NCBI RefSeq assembly: GCF_001274875.1
Contig: NZ_CP010899.1
Location: 124,001 to 188,000 of the forward strand
DNA length: 64,000 bases
Direction of reading: 5' to 3'
Source: Spiroplasma kunkelii CR2-3x
GTDB taxonomy: Bacteria; Bacillota_I; Bacilli_A; Mycoplasmatales; Mycoplasmataceae
The notes under the pieces: generated by a model
What the model saw: the letters and a program-made list of their open reading frames with translations, nothing else
The model's database searches: none
What the model was told of the DNA's origin: nothing
Part shown: piece by piece, positions 30,095 through 40,383 of the stretch
Layout: the number at the start of each line of letters is the position of its first letter
How positions within the stretch are numbered: position 1 is the stretch's first letter
Translations under genes and position numbers: made by a program

Positions 30095-30296
30095 ATTTAT
30101 TTTATGTTATCGTACAAAAAAAGGTAATCGTCCATGTAAAAACTGATTTGGTGAATATATAATTGGTATTGATGTTAAAGATGTAAATATTAATTCAACT
30201 TGAGACTGAGAATATTTAATTAATAAATATGGTGAAAAGAATTTAATTATTTGTAAAGATGATAATTTAGAATTAATGTTAAAAAATAAAAAATAA
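30087..30296 (+). CDS. Small protein of unknown function, last of the phage-type block
   Basis: 69 residues, MNKFILCYRTKKGNRPC at the start; three TGA Trp codons in a short stretch (NWFGEY, TWDWEY). AAAGGAAATAATAAA within the preceding gene serves as ribosome-binding region. A terminator follows at once (30292-30318), closing the block. Not recognised. Confidence 0.55.
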
Positions 30297-30318
30297 CCAA
30301 CTAGGGTTATTTTTTTTA
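30292..30318 (+). terminator. Terminator closing the phage-type block
   Basis: AATAACC (30292-30298) / GGTTATT (30305-30311), AACTAG loop, eight T. It overlaps the last stop codon. Confidence 0.75.
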
Positions 30319-30322
30319 AATG

Positions 30323-30760
30323 TTATTTATTTCATCTTTTTTTAAGACAATATTGATTTCAACTTGCTACTTGTTCTATTGTTTGTTTACAATTATGACA
30401 AATATTAACATTATGTTTTTTTAAATACTTACGAAATATTAATAAACCAAATAATATTAAATATAAGATATAACTTGGAATTTTATAAACTTTTTCTAAA
30501 CATTTACCAATAGGTAATTTAATTGCTGGTATTTTAGGTATTTTAGTTGTTAATCAAGCAGTACCATGTAATATTGGATAAGATATAACAATCCCAGCAT
30601 ATCCAAAAAATCCACCATCAGTTATTTCATGTTGACCAAACATAAATTCTTTAACTGGTTCTAAACTTTGAATTCAATTAAAATGTAAACTATTAAAAAA
30701 TAACCCATATAAACTTAAAAATGGAGTATGATATAAAATTGATAAAGAATTATATCGCAT
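30323..30760 (-). CDS. Plectrovirus-type membrane protein, probably 5'-truncated
   Basis: From ATG 30760, 145 residues; the frame is open further upstream to about 30860 (FIGWHLQFTSWKN) without another ATG, so the gene is likely cut at its 5' end. Hydrophobic segments near residues 10-25 and 100-115 (YILYLILFGLLIF), then a C-terminal NICHNCKQT with CxxC and a later Cys. It lies on the strand of the phage remnant to the right. Membrane location is clear; phage membership is inferred from neighbours. Confidence 0.5.
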
Positions 30761-30869
30761 AATATATGCTTTTTTAATATGAAATGGATATTTATCATAT
30801 TTTAAAAACTTACGATTTTTTCAAGATGTAAATTGTAAATGCCAACCGATAAAAAGTTAACTATTAATT

Positions 30870-30893
30870 TAATTAACTTTTTTAAGTTAATTA
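30870..30893. promoter_or_regulatory. Perfect 10-bp hairpin abutting a ribosome-binding site
   Basis: TAATTAACTT (30870-30879), TTTT loop, AAGTTAATTA (30884-30893), then TAGGAGG directly. In the plus-strand RNA the hairpin would end at the ribosome-binding site of the 34-residue gene at 30909, so it could control translation or be an operator. Confidence 0.45.
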
Positions 30894-30908
30894 TAGGAGG
30901 TTGAAATT

Positions 30909-31013
30909 ATGAAAACAAAGCAATATTTTATTTTGCAGTCGCTAGTGAAAAAGTATGGTAAAGATAATGTTATTAATACTGTTAATAAGATTGCAAAAAA
31001 ATATTGAAATTAA
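30909..31013 (+). CDS. 34-residue basic protein, plus strand of the plectrovirus remnant
   Basis: MKTKQYFILQSLVKKYG, then KIAKKYWN (TGA Trp). Very strong TAGGAGG site at correct spacing, preceded by a perfect hairpin, which argues for translation despite the size. Basic amphipathic helix. Opposite in strand to the phage structural genes. Function unknown. Confidence 0.5.
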
Positions 31014-31033
31014 AAAGTAAAGAATAAATTATT

Positions 31034-31052
31034 CCGCGTAATTTATTAGCGG
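31034..31052. other. GC-rich hairpin in phage intergenic region
   Basis: CCGC (31034-31037), bulged G, TAA, TTTA loop, TTA, GCGG (31049-31052). Followed by GAGCGGAGCGAG near 31100. GC-rich hairpins in filamentous-phage intergenic regions can be origins or packaging signals; that use is inferred. The rest of 31014-31378 holds one micro-gene and AT-rich repeats. Confidence 0.4.
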
Positions 31053-31149
31053 ATAATTTATTAAATAGTGTTTTTTAATGGAGCAAAGCAATAACGAGCG
31101 GAGCGAGTTTGTAAATTTCAATTTTTTAATTTATGAAAGGAGATGTATT

Positions 31150-31233
31150 ATGCCAACTTGATTAACTACAATTAGACCTTGTTTGGGAAATTTTACATCA
31201 AGACAATATTTTAAAAAAATTTTTTCAAATTAA
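31150..31233 (+). CDS. 27-residue micro-protein
   Basis: MPTWLTTIRPCLGNF and on to FKKIFSN; TGA Trp. Excellent GAAAGGAGATG site at good spacing is the only strong support. Could be a leader peptide or a remnant. Confidence 0.35.
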
Positions 31234-31303
31234 ATTAATATTTGTGTATGATTAATAAAATCTATTTTTTTGTTATATTTAATTTTAAAATATTAAAAAT
31301 ATT

Positions 31304-31356
31304 ATTTTTAATTTGTTATTTTTTATAATTATTGATTTTTATTTTTAATTTGTTAT
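31304..31356. repeat. 16-bp direct repeat
   Basis: ATTTTTAATTTGTTAT at 31304-31319 and again at 31341-31356, 37 bases apart, just beyond the 3' end of the minus-strand phage gene. Simple AT-rich sequence, so chance is possible. Confidence 0.35.
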
Positions 31357-31378
31357 AGTTTTATTAACTTTTTATCGT

Positions 31379-31792
31379 TTATTTTTCGTTTATTTTTATA
31401 GTATACACTCCTTTAAATTTAGTACTTCTAATATTTTTTGCTTGTTGTCTAATATTTTGACGTTTAATTTCTCGTTTAACTTGTTGCTTATTACTATTGT
31501 GATAAACTTTTTTACCTATTCCAATACCTTTTCGTACGGTTGATGAATATACTTGCGAAACACCATTATTAACTGTTGAACCTAAATTATTATATTGTGT
31601 TGATGTGCCGTGAATTTCGTAAATTGATAACTTAATAACCATAAAAAAGATTAAAAAATAAGTAATTGACGTATTTGTCATCGGTAATTTTGTATTTCAA
31701 ATTACATCAAAAATAAACAAAAATATATAAAAAACAAAACTAAAAATCTTGTCTCAATTACTATTATTATTTTCAACTAATAAATTAATCAT
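31379..31792 (-). CDS. Plectrovirus membrane protein, intact
   Basis: 137 residues. Two hydrophobic segments (FVFYIFLFIFDVIW and YFLIFFMVIKLSIY), then a long basic tail (KQQVKREIKRQNIRQQ, STKFKG). Starts at 31792 with AGGAAAG upstream; TGA Trp twice in the first helix region. Follows the Zot-type ATPase gene, whose end it overlaps, as in filamentous phage morphogenesis blocks. The basic tail would face the cytoplasm and could contact DNA; inference. Confidence 0.6.
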
Positions 31793-32640
31793 CTTTCCTA
31801 TTTCCTTTCTCTTTTTTAGGTTTTAAATTCTTTTTTAAAATATCAATATCAAATAACTCCAATCGTTCTTTAACACTTAATTTTGTAATTTCCGACCAAT
31901 AATATTCTTTTTTATTAACAATTTCATCATTTTTTAAATAACGAAAAAATTTTAATCATTGACTATCATATTTATTGGCAAATTAAAGTGGAATAATTAT
32001 TTTAAAAAACCGAATTCCTAATCCAACATCCGACTTATCTTTTACTCGTTTATCTTCTACTGCTCGTTCTACTGATTTTGTTTTTCAAGTTTCATAATCC
32101 GTTATATCTTGAAAAATTCCAATCCGCATAATAAAGAAAAGGTTAAAAAAATAAATCCTTTTTAGCAACAGGTTTTTTCAATGAAATTGGAATAATAATT
32201 CCACTTGCTAATTGCCGAATATTATTTCAAATCATACCCTCACGCTGAGCAGTAAACAATGCACGATTACCAAAATGTCTCGCTAAAACAATTCACGGTA
32301 TTTTACCACTATGAACTTTTTTCTCATCGTGAGAACTAGTTCCATCAATATACAAATAACTTTCATCAAATAAAATAACATTATCATCTGGGGGAACTAG
32401 TTTTGTTCGGTCAGTAAAATCTAAATTCTTAAATGTTAAAATTTTAACTTTATCATCTTCTAACGGATAATTACTATAAATTTCATCTGTCAATAATTTT
32501 ATAGTTTGCGATAAATAAGTTAAAAGTAATGTTTTACCAGTTCCTAATTTACCAATAATTACCGACAACGGATTATCTCAAATAAATTGAACTAACCGAA
32601 AAGCGTTTAACTGATAAAAAATATTTTTTTACAATCATCA
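31789..32640 (-). pseudogene. Zot-type (pI-like) phage assembly ATPase, broken
   Basis: Inner-membrane morphogenesis ATPase of filamentous phages. MIVKKN-type start at about 32640, frameshift in an A run, then FIWDNPLSVIIGKLGTGKTLLL (split here: Walker A GKLGTGKT), NVILFDESYLYID (Walker B), WIVLARHFGN, and FTAQREGMIWNNI. A frameshift near 32150 is followed by ITDYETWKTKSVERAVEDKR, TAA at about 31986 (PL-stop-FANKYD, Gln likely) and a basic tail ending KGNRKDD. Restored length about 280 residues. Confidence 0.7.
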
Positions 32641-32796
32641 CACAAAATAAACACACTGTAAAACAAACAACAATCAAAATACCAAACCAACACAATATAA
32701 AGAAATTATCCAAAATAATAAATCAATTAAACTAAATAAAAGCATTGAACCACTAATATAACAATAATTTTTAAAGAAAAATATAAATTTTTTCAT
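32629..32796 (-). CDS. Small phage membrane protein (55 residues)
   Basis: MKKFIFFFKNYCYIS, then two hydrophobic stretches (MLLFSLIDLLFWIISLY and FWLLFVLQCVYFVWW). Start overlaps the stop of the preceding 39-residue gene (TAATG) and its end overlaps the Zot-type start. Two-helix hairpin membrane protein, size of filamentous-phage minor coat proteins. Confidence 0.55.
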
Positions 32797-32915
32797 TATT
32801 TAAAATACCCGACTATTTTAAAAACTATTCATAAGAAAAACCAAGTTAATAACAAAATAACAATTCAAATACCAACCATTAAAGTTAAATATTTATTTTG
32901 TGTTAAATTCCACAT
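32796..32915 (-). CDS. Small phage membrane protein (39 residues)
   Basis: MWNLTQNKYLTLMVG, then one hydrophobic helix (IWIVILLLTWFFLWIVF) and a short basic end GYFK. TGA supplies two Trp. Stop and next start overlap (TAATG). Resembles a minor coat or assembly protein of filamentous phages; the gene upstream of it is missing, only a nine-codon frame remains near 32990. Confidence 0.5.
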
Positions 32916-33046
32916 TATAATACTTTCAACATTCGTTTTATCTATAAACAAAAATATATGAATAAAAAACTATTTTAATTTAATTCAATCATTTTGCATT
33001 TTTAAAAACTCCACATTTTTTGAATAAGTTGCACTTCGATTACACC

Positions 33047-33250
33047 ATGTCTTTTAAAGAAAAATTATATATTAAAAAATGACGTGATGATTTATATGCT
33101 GATGCTGTTGAAATATTAAATGAAAAATATGCTGATAAACTAATGCAAATAGATTTTATTTATATTCCTTATCAGATGACAGAAATGTTAAATGAATGTT
33201 TACACAATATTTCTTCACTAAAATTACATGAAGTAACAGCATCAAAATAA
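33047..33250 (+). CDS. Small protein of unknown function (possible gene tail)
   Basis: 67 residues, MSFKEKLYIKKWRDDLYADAV, TGA Trp, helical and polar, ending LHEVTASK. No good ribosome-binding site precedes the ATG and the left side abuts the phage remnant, so it may be the 3' end of a gene cut by phage insertion. A terminator follows. Confidence 0.45.
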
Positions 33251-33265
33251 TTTTTATTTATGAAT

Positions 33266-33295
33266 AAATAGTTATGGAAATAACTATTTTATTTT
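33266..33295 (+). terminator. Terminator before metG
   Basis: Perfect 10-bp stem AAATAGTTAT (33266-33275) / ATAACTATTT (33280-33289), GGAA tetraloop, T-rich tail. Confidence 0.75.
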
Positions 33296-33341
33296 AGTAA
33301 TTTTCAAAGACCTTAATTGTCTTTAAAAAACTCTTATTTTA

Positions 33342-33369
33342 TTGGCAAAAATGCGATATAATTTATAAT
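33342..33369 (+). promoter_or_regulatory. Promoter of the metG operon
   Basis: TTGGCA (33342-33347), 16-base spacer, TATAAT (33364-33369), about 32 bases before the metG start. A second TATAAT at 33357 is too close to the -35. Confidence 0.65.
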
Positions 33370-33401
33370 GTTAAAATGTATAACAATGAGAGGGATATAT
33401 T

Positions 33402-34982
33402 ATGAGTCAAAACAAGAAATTATTTTATGTTACAACCCCAATTTATTATCCAAGTGAGCAATTACATATTGGACATGCATATACTACTACATTAGCTGAT
33501 ATTATTAATCGTTATAAAAAAATGGCTGGTTATGAAACTTTCTTTTTAACAGGAAGCGATGAACATGGTGAAAAAATTGAAAAGAAAGCAAAAGCAGCAG
33601 GGGTAACACCATATCAATTTACAACAATGATTGTTGATAATTTTAAATTATTATGAAATAAATTAGGAATTGAATATTCAAAGTTTATTCGTACTACTGA
33701 TAAAGATCATGAAGTTGGAGTCCAAAAAATTTTTAGTAAATTATATAATAATGGAGATATTTACTTAGGAGAATATGAAGGTTTATATTGTGTTAGTTGT
33801 GAAGAATTTTTAACTGAAGCACAAATTGATAAAGTAACAAACCAGTGCTTAGTTTGTGGTAATAAACCACAAAAAGTAAATGAAGAAACATATTTCTTTA
33901 AAGTTTCAAAATATAGTCAATTTTTAATTAATTATTATAATAATCATCCTGGTTTTATTAAACCAGAACCAAGAAAAAATGAAATGTTAAATAATTTTAT
34001 TTTACCAGGCTTAACTGATTTATCTGTTACTAGAACAACTTTTTCCTGAGGAATTAAAACCTTAGAAAATGATAAACATATTATTTATGTTTGAATTGAT
34101 GCATTATCAAATTATTTAACAGCATTAGGTTATTTATCAAATGATGAAACATTATTTAATAAATTTTGAAGTAATGAGGATGTTGAAATTTTGCAACTAT
34201 TAGGAAAAGAAATCGCTCGTTTTCACACAATTTATTGGCCAAGTATGCTTGAAAGTTTAGGGTTACGTCAACCTAATAAACTTTTATCGCATGGTTGAAT
34301 TTTATTTAAAGATACTAAAATGAGTAAATCAATTGGAAATGTTGTTGATCCATTATATTTAATTGATAAATATGGTCGAGATACATTACGGTTTTATTTA
34401 GGATATGAAATTTCAACTGAAAATGATGGTAAATTTTCTTATGAAATGTTTTTAGAATCATATAATGCTCATTTAGTTAATAATATAGGGAACTTGGTAT
34501 CACGAGTAAGTAATATGATTAGTAAATATTTTAATGGTCAGTTAGTAAAACAACAACAATTGGATAATGTGCTAATTGAAAGTTGTATACAAGCGGTGCA
34601 GAATTATCAGCAGGCAATGGATGCTTATCAAATTTCAACAGGACTAAACATTATTTTGGAATTATGTAATAATGCGAATAAATATATTGAAGAAAATAAA
34701 CCTTGAAAGTTAGAAAAAAACGAAAAAATGGAGCAATTATATGAAAATTTAGCAAGTTTAGCTTATACTATTATTGTTAGTGCTTTTTTATTGCAGCCAT
34801 TTTTAGTTGATAATGCGCAAAAAATTGCTGATTATTTTAATGTTAATTTAACTGATTTAACATTTGAAACAATTTTAACGCAAGAAATCATTTATAATAA
34901 AACAATAGAAAAAAAAGAAAACTTATTTAATCGTGTTAATGTAGAACAAGAATTAAAACAAATTGAAGCAGAATTAAATTAA
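33402..34982 (+). CDS. metG: Methionyl-tRNA synthetase
   Basis: Charges tRNA-Met in the cytosol. 526 residues. HIGH motif in YYPSEQLHIGHAYT, the GSDEHGEK insertion, zinc-type knuckle CVSCEEF and CLVCGNKP, ISWG-equivalent FSWGIKTL, VWIDALSNYL, and KMSKSIGN near residue 307. At least seven Trp are TGA. No C-terminal tRNA-binding EMAP domain, common in compact mollicute forms. First gene of an operon metG-mnmG-cysS-trmFO(pseudo)-rlmB; GAGAGGGATAT site upstream. Confidence 0.96.
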
Positions 34983-35006
34983 TAAAACTAGTAAAGGAGG
35001 GGTTTA

Positions 35007-36887
35007 ATGAAAAAATATGATGTAATTGTAATTGGTGCTGGTCATGCTGGCGTCGAAGCAAGTTTAGCTGCAGCAAGAATGAAAAAAAAGACATTATTAG
35101 TTACTTTGCATAAAGATAAAATTGCATTAATGCCATGTAATCCCTCAATTGGTGGTCCAGCTAAAGGGATTGTTGTTCGTGAAATTGATGCCATTGGTGG
35201 TGAAATGGCAAAAGCAGCTGATGCAACAGTTTTACAAATGAAATTATTAAATTCTTCACGTGGTCCTGCTGTATGAGCATTACGCGCTCAATCAGATAAG
35301 AATGAATATGCAAAATATATGCAAAAAATAATTGAAAAGCAAGATAATTTAGATTTATATGAAGGAGCAGTTCAATCTTTAATGGTTGATGATAACAATA
35401 ATTGCTATGGAGTAATGTTAAAAGATCAAACACAATTTTTTGCAAAAAAAGTTATTTTAACAACAGGAACATATATGCAATCTTTAGTGTTACAAGGAAT
35501 GACAAAAAAAGCAGAAGGACCTGATGGTGACATTACAACAGCAGGATTATCAACACAGTTAAAACATTTAGGGTTTGAGTTATTTCGTTTAAAAACTGGT
35601 ACACCAGCACGTGTTCTTAATACTTCAATTGATTATAGTAAAGCACAACCAGAACCAGGGAGTGATTTGCAACTAGCTTTTTCTTATTCAACAAAAACCT
35701 TTACACCATTACAAGAGCAAGAATTATGTTGATTAATTCATTCAACACCAAAAACACATAATATTGTGCAAAAAAATTTAACAGCATCAGCAATATATTC
35801 TGGAAATGTAAAAGGAACAGGGCCACGTTATTGCCCAAGTTTTGAAGATAAAATTGTGCGGTTTGCTGATAAACCACGTCATCAAATTTTCTTAGAGCCA
35901 GAATCAAAGAGTTTAAATACAATTTATGTGCAAGGATTTTCAACTTCAATGCCAATTGATGTACAAGAAAAGATGCTACGTTCTTTGCCAGGATTTGAAA
36001 ATGTTGAAGTTTTAAAATGAGCTTATGCAATTGAATATGATGCAATTGTACCAACACAATTAAAACATACGTTAGAAACAAAAAAAATTAAAAATTTATA
36101 TACGGCGGGTCAAATTAATGGAACAAGTGGCTATGAAGAAGCTGCTTGTCAAGGTTTAATGGCTGGAATTAATGCTGTTTTAAGTATTGACCAAAAAGAA
36201 CCTTTCATTTTACGTCGTGACCAAGCTTATATTGGAGTGCTAATTGATGATCTAATTACAAAAGGGACAGAAGAGCCTTACCGTTTATTAACTTCTCGTG
36301 CTGAATATCGTTTATTATTGCGCAATGATAATGCTGAAGAACGATTAAAAAATTATGCTTATCAATTTGGTTTAATTGATCAAAAAAGTTGAATTGAATA
36401 TCAAAATAATGTGCAAAGTTATAATGAAATAATGCAATTGTTAAAAGAAACTTATTTTACGGCAAAATCACCATTAATTCAAAAACTAACTAAATTAGGT
36501 GTTGCTAACATTACAGAACGAATTTCTGGTTTTAATTTATTAAAACGACCAAATATTGAGTTAAAATATTTAGAGGAGGAGTTACCACCGTTAAATAATT
36601 TAAAATCATTTTTAAAACAAAATTTATTAATTAATATTCGTTTTGAAGGATATATTAAAAAAGAACAAGAAATTGCTTTAAAAACAATTAAGTTGGAAAA
36701 TAAATTAATCCCAGTTAATTTGAATTATGATTTGGTAGATAACTTGGCACTTGAAGCACGAGAAAAATTTAAAAAGATTAGACCAATTTCAATTGGTCAA
36801 GCGAATCGAATTTCAGGAATTAATCCAGCTGATATTCAAATGCTGTTATTTTATTTAAAAAAAATGGAATTGGATGCAAATAGATAA
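35007..36887 (+). CDS. mnmG: tRNA uridine 5-carboxymethylaminomethyl modification enzyme MnmG
   Basis: FAD protein that, with MnmE, modifies U34 of tRNAs reading split codon boxes. 626 residues, full length. FAD motif [33 protein letters not shown], and [13 protein letters not shown] before the helical C-terminal domain, which ends [13 protein letters not shown]. Strong AAAGGAGGGG site 8 bases before ATG. TGA Trp in AVWALRAQ, LCWLIHS, LKWAYAIE and KSWIEYQ. Interesting contrast: the related folate-dependent TrmFO gene in the same operon is dead. Confidence 0.96.
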
Positions 36888-36898
36888 GAGGGTGAAGT

Positions 36899-38236
36899 AT
36901 GAAATTATATAATACTTTGACTCGTAATTTTACAGATTATAGTCAAGCAAAAAAAATTAATATTTATGGTTGTGGATCAACTGTATATAATTACATTCAT
37001 ATCGGTAATGCCCGTGCAATTATTACTGTTGATTTATTAATTAGTTTTTTACAATTTCAACATATTGAGGTTAATTATATTCAAAATTATACGGATATTG
37101 ATGATAAGATTATTGCTAAAGCAGTAACAGAACATAAAACTGAACAAGAAATTGCAGAATTTTATATTAAAACTTTTGAAGAAGATGTTTTTAATTTAAA
37201 TGTTAGAACACAAGCAAAGCGAGTACGAGTAACAGATCATGTTAAAGATATTATTACTTTTATTCAAAAATTAGTTAAACTTAATGCTGCATATGAAGTT
37301 AATGGTAGTGTATATTTTGATATTGCAAAATATCAAGCACAATATGGACAATTAGCTAATAAAAAAATTTCAGAATTAGAAACTAATATTAGAATTGAAC
37401 ATGATGCTAATAAGCATAGTCAATATGATTTTGCTTTATGAAAGCAAACAACCGAAGGAGTTTCTTTTCCCTTTTATGATCAAACGGGTAAATTATATCA
37501 AGGTCGCCCAGGTTGACATACAGAATGTGCTGTTTTAATTGATAAATTTTTTCATAAAGAAACAATTGATATTCATGCGGGAGGAATTGATTTAGTTTTT
37601 CCTCATCATGAAAATGAACGAATTCAATTTTTAGCAAAAAATAATAAGGAAATTGCAAACATTTGAATGCATAATGGGCATTTAAATGTTGCTGATAAAA
37701 AAATGAGTAAATCATTAAATAATACTATTTTAGTTCGTGATTTTATTAAATTATACGGAGCAAATACATTACGTTATTTGTTATATGCGACTAATTATAC
37801 ACAACCATTAAATGTAACAGAAACTTTAATTATTAGTGCACAAGGTGAAACCGAAAAGATTTTTAAAGTCTTAAAAGCAGTAAATTTATATTTAGCTGAA
37901 TATAACTTAAATTATAATTTAGCACAACATGGTGACAATGTTAAGAAAGTTCTTTCTGAGTTAGCAAATAATTTAAATAGCCCAAATGTTTTAACTATTA
38001 TTAGTAAAATGATTAAAATTATTAATACTCAATTACGCGATAAAAAACTTAATTTGCAACTTGCTAGTGATTTTTATAATATTATTTTTAATATTATGAA
38101 TTTTAATTTTAAGTTACCAGTGATTAGTGGTGAAATTCGTAAATATTTATTAGAATGAATTAAGTCAAAAAATAATAAAGATTTTATCAAATCAGATGAG
38201 CTTCGTAAGGTTTTAGTAGAAAAAGATATTTTGTAA
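36899..38236 (+). CDS. cysS: Cysteinyl-tRNA synthetase
   Basis: Charges tRNA-Cys. 445 residues. [17 protein letters not shown] combines the zinc Cys and the HIGH motif; [19 protein letters not shown] (zinc Cys/His, Trp from TGA), [10 protein letters not shown] and KMSKSLNNT follow in order. GAGGGTGAAG site upstream, 11 bases after mnmG. The C-terminal DALR-like helical region is normal. The product reads WGS-type residues entirely through TGA. Confidence 0.96.
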
Positions 38237-38239
38237 CGA

Positions 38240-39553
38240 AATGAAAAAAAAGAAATTAATATTATTGGTGCTGGGTTAGCAGGTTGTAAAATTGCTTACC
38301 AATTATCAAAACGTGGTTTAAAAGTAAAATTATATGAAGAAAAAACATTATTTAAAAATCCAGTTCAAAAATTAGATACATTTGCACAATTATTTTGTTC
38401 TAATTCTTTTTGTAGTGTTTCAAGAGAAAATGCAATTGGAATTTTAAAAGAAGAATTAAAATTATTAAATTCTTTTATTTTAAAAATAGCTTATGATGTT
38501 TAAGTTCCTGATGATGATGCACTTAGTGTTGACCGGGAGTTATTTTCACAAAAAGTTACAGCAACTTTAATAAAACATCATAATATTACGATTATTTATG
38601 ATTAATTTATTAAAATAGATCCAAAACAAATTACTATTATTTCTGTTGGACCATTAGTGACAACAAATTTTGCTTTTTAACTTAAAAAGTTGGTTGGTAA
38701 GAAAGCATTGTATTATTATGATGGTTCAGCCCCAATTGTAACAAAATCTGGAATTTATTTTTCAAAAGCATATTATGGCGCACGGCATTCATAACAAAAA
38801 GATTATATTATTTGTCAATTAACAGAAGATTATTTTAATCAATTAGTTACAGAATTAGTAACGGCAAAACGAGTTCCTATTGCAGATTTTGAAAAATATT
38901 TTAGAGGTTGTTAACCAATTGAGATTATGGCACAAACATCACGAAAAATTCTTTTGAATGGAACAATGATTAGTAATAATTTACCAGACAAAAATGGTAA
39001 GCAGCCATTTGCGGTGGTTGAATTACGGCAAGATAATGTCATTGATAGTTTATATAATATTGTAGGTTGACAGACCAATTTAACATGGCCAGAACAAAAA
39101 CGAATTATTACACAATTTATCCCAGGTTTATAAAAAGTAGATATTGTTCGATATGGAGTTTTACATAAAAATAATTATATTAATTCACCAAAATTTTTAA
39201 ATCAATTTTTACAATATAAACAAAATAATAATATTTTTTTTGCTGGTCAAATTATTGGGGTAGAAGGTTATTTAGAATCAGCGGCAGCAGGTTTATTATG
39301 TGCTTTAAATGTCTATCAATATGTAATCGATTTACCATTAATTAAATTTGCTTAAGAAACTGTGTTAGGAGCATTAGTCAACTATGTTACAAATCCAAAA
39401 CAACTAGATTTAAAACCAATGAAAGCAAATCTTGGCATTATGCCAACTTTAACAACTAAGTTTAAAAATAAACCAGAGAAAAATTTAGCGCTTTATTCTC
39501 GGGCAATAAAAAAAATAAAAGAAACTATTAAAAAATATAAAATTAAATTATAA
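38240..39553 (+). pseudogene. trmFO: TrmFO, folate-dependent tRNA U54 methyltransferase, dead
   Basis: TrmFO makes ribothymidine 54 in tRNA using methylene-THF and FAD. Readable landmarks: [109 protein letters not shown]. Seven in-frame TAA at 38501, 38603, 38678, 38792, 38912, 39131 and 39353; one A lost in the start A-run puts the ATG at 38241 out of frame. No other frameshift in 1.3 kb. Position after cysS and before rlmB suggests it was a member of this operon. Confidence 0.9.
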
Positions 39554-39614
39554 TACTTATAAAGAAATTTATTAATATAGGTTATGAATAATAAAACAGG
39601 AAAAGGAAGAAAAT

Positions 39615-40349
39615 ATGCAAGAATATATATACATTTACGGAATTAATCCTGTTGTGGAGTCATTACTAAATCCAGCAGTGAAAATTAATAAACTTTATTT
39701 ATTACCACAAGGGAAAAATAATGAATATTATTTGAAACTAGCTAAAAGTCGTCAAATTAAAGTTGTCTTTTGTTTAACAGACAAAATGACAGCTCTTGTA
39801 CAAACTAGTAAGCATCAAAGTCTGGTATTGGAAATTTGTAAGCCAGAAAATTATTCATTAACTGCAATAACAACAAAAGCATTACAAAATAGGAATCCAT
39901 TTTTATTAGTTCTTGATAAAATTTCTGACCCACATAATTTTGGGGCAATTTTGCGTACTTGTGATTTGTTTAATATTGATGGGGTTATTATTCTAGAAAA
40001 ACGCCAAGTTGATATTAATGCTACTGTTGCCAAAACCTCTGCAGGTGCTTTTAATTATGTTCCAGTTTGTCGAGTAAATAATTTAACTAATGCAATTGAA
40101 TATTTAAAAAAACAAGGGTTTTGAATTTATGCAACAAATTTAACTACAACAGCCTACAATGTAAGTAAATTAAAATATGATACGCCAATTTGTCTAATGG
40201 TAGGGAATGAAGGAACAGGTATTAGCGCAAAATTATTAAAGCATTCTGATTTTAATATTTATATTCCAACAACAGGTCATCTTGATTCTTTAAATGTATC
40301 GGTTGCTAGTGCTATTTTAATTTATCAAATTAAAATGTTACAACAATAA
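39615..40349 (+). CDS. rlmB: 23S rRNA (guanosine-2'-O-)-methyltransferase RlmB-type (SPOUT)
   Basis: SpoU/TrmH-family enzyme, 244 residues. N-terminal substrate domain (IYGINPVVESLL, KINKLYLLPQGK), then SPOUT motif 1 DKISDPHNFGAILRTCD with the catalytic-type Arg/Asn, motif 2 LMVGNEGTGISAKLL, and motif 3 LDSLNVSVASAIL, forming the trefoil knot. AAAAGGAAG site. TGA Trp once (GFWIYATN). In Bacillus the equivalent gene also lies between cysS and the sigH-rpmG-secE-nusG cluster, matching the layout here. Confidence 0.9.
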
Positions 40350-40383
40350 AATTTAATTTAGAAAGGATTTGACTATTGTTACT

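Larger units (their letters stand above)
25379..30318 (+). mobile_element. Degenerate phage early/recombination module
   Basis: Control array, ten-odd small coupled genes, pentapeptide protein, recT, RuvC-like gene and methyltransferase on one strand, ended by one terminator. Gene content and micro-gene packing are those of a temperate-phage early region. No integrase, capsid or lysis genes adjoin it. Four of its genes are broken, so it is a relic. Confidence 0.65.
30323..33000 (-). mobile_element. Plectrovirus (spiroplasma filamentous phage) remnant
   Basis: Minus-strand series of one- and two-helix membrane proteins with TAATG overlaps, a Zot-type ATPase and larger membrane proteins is the assembly module of filamentous phages. 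Replication protein, transposase and major coat genes are not present. Partial and not able to produce virions alone. Confidence 0.6.
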
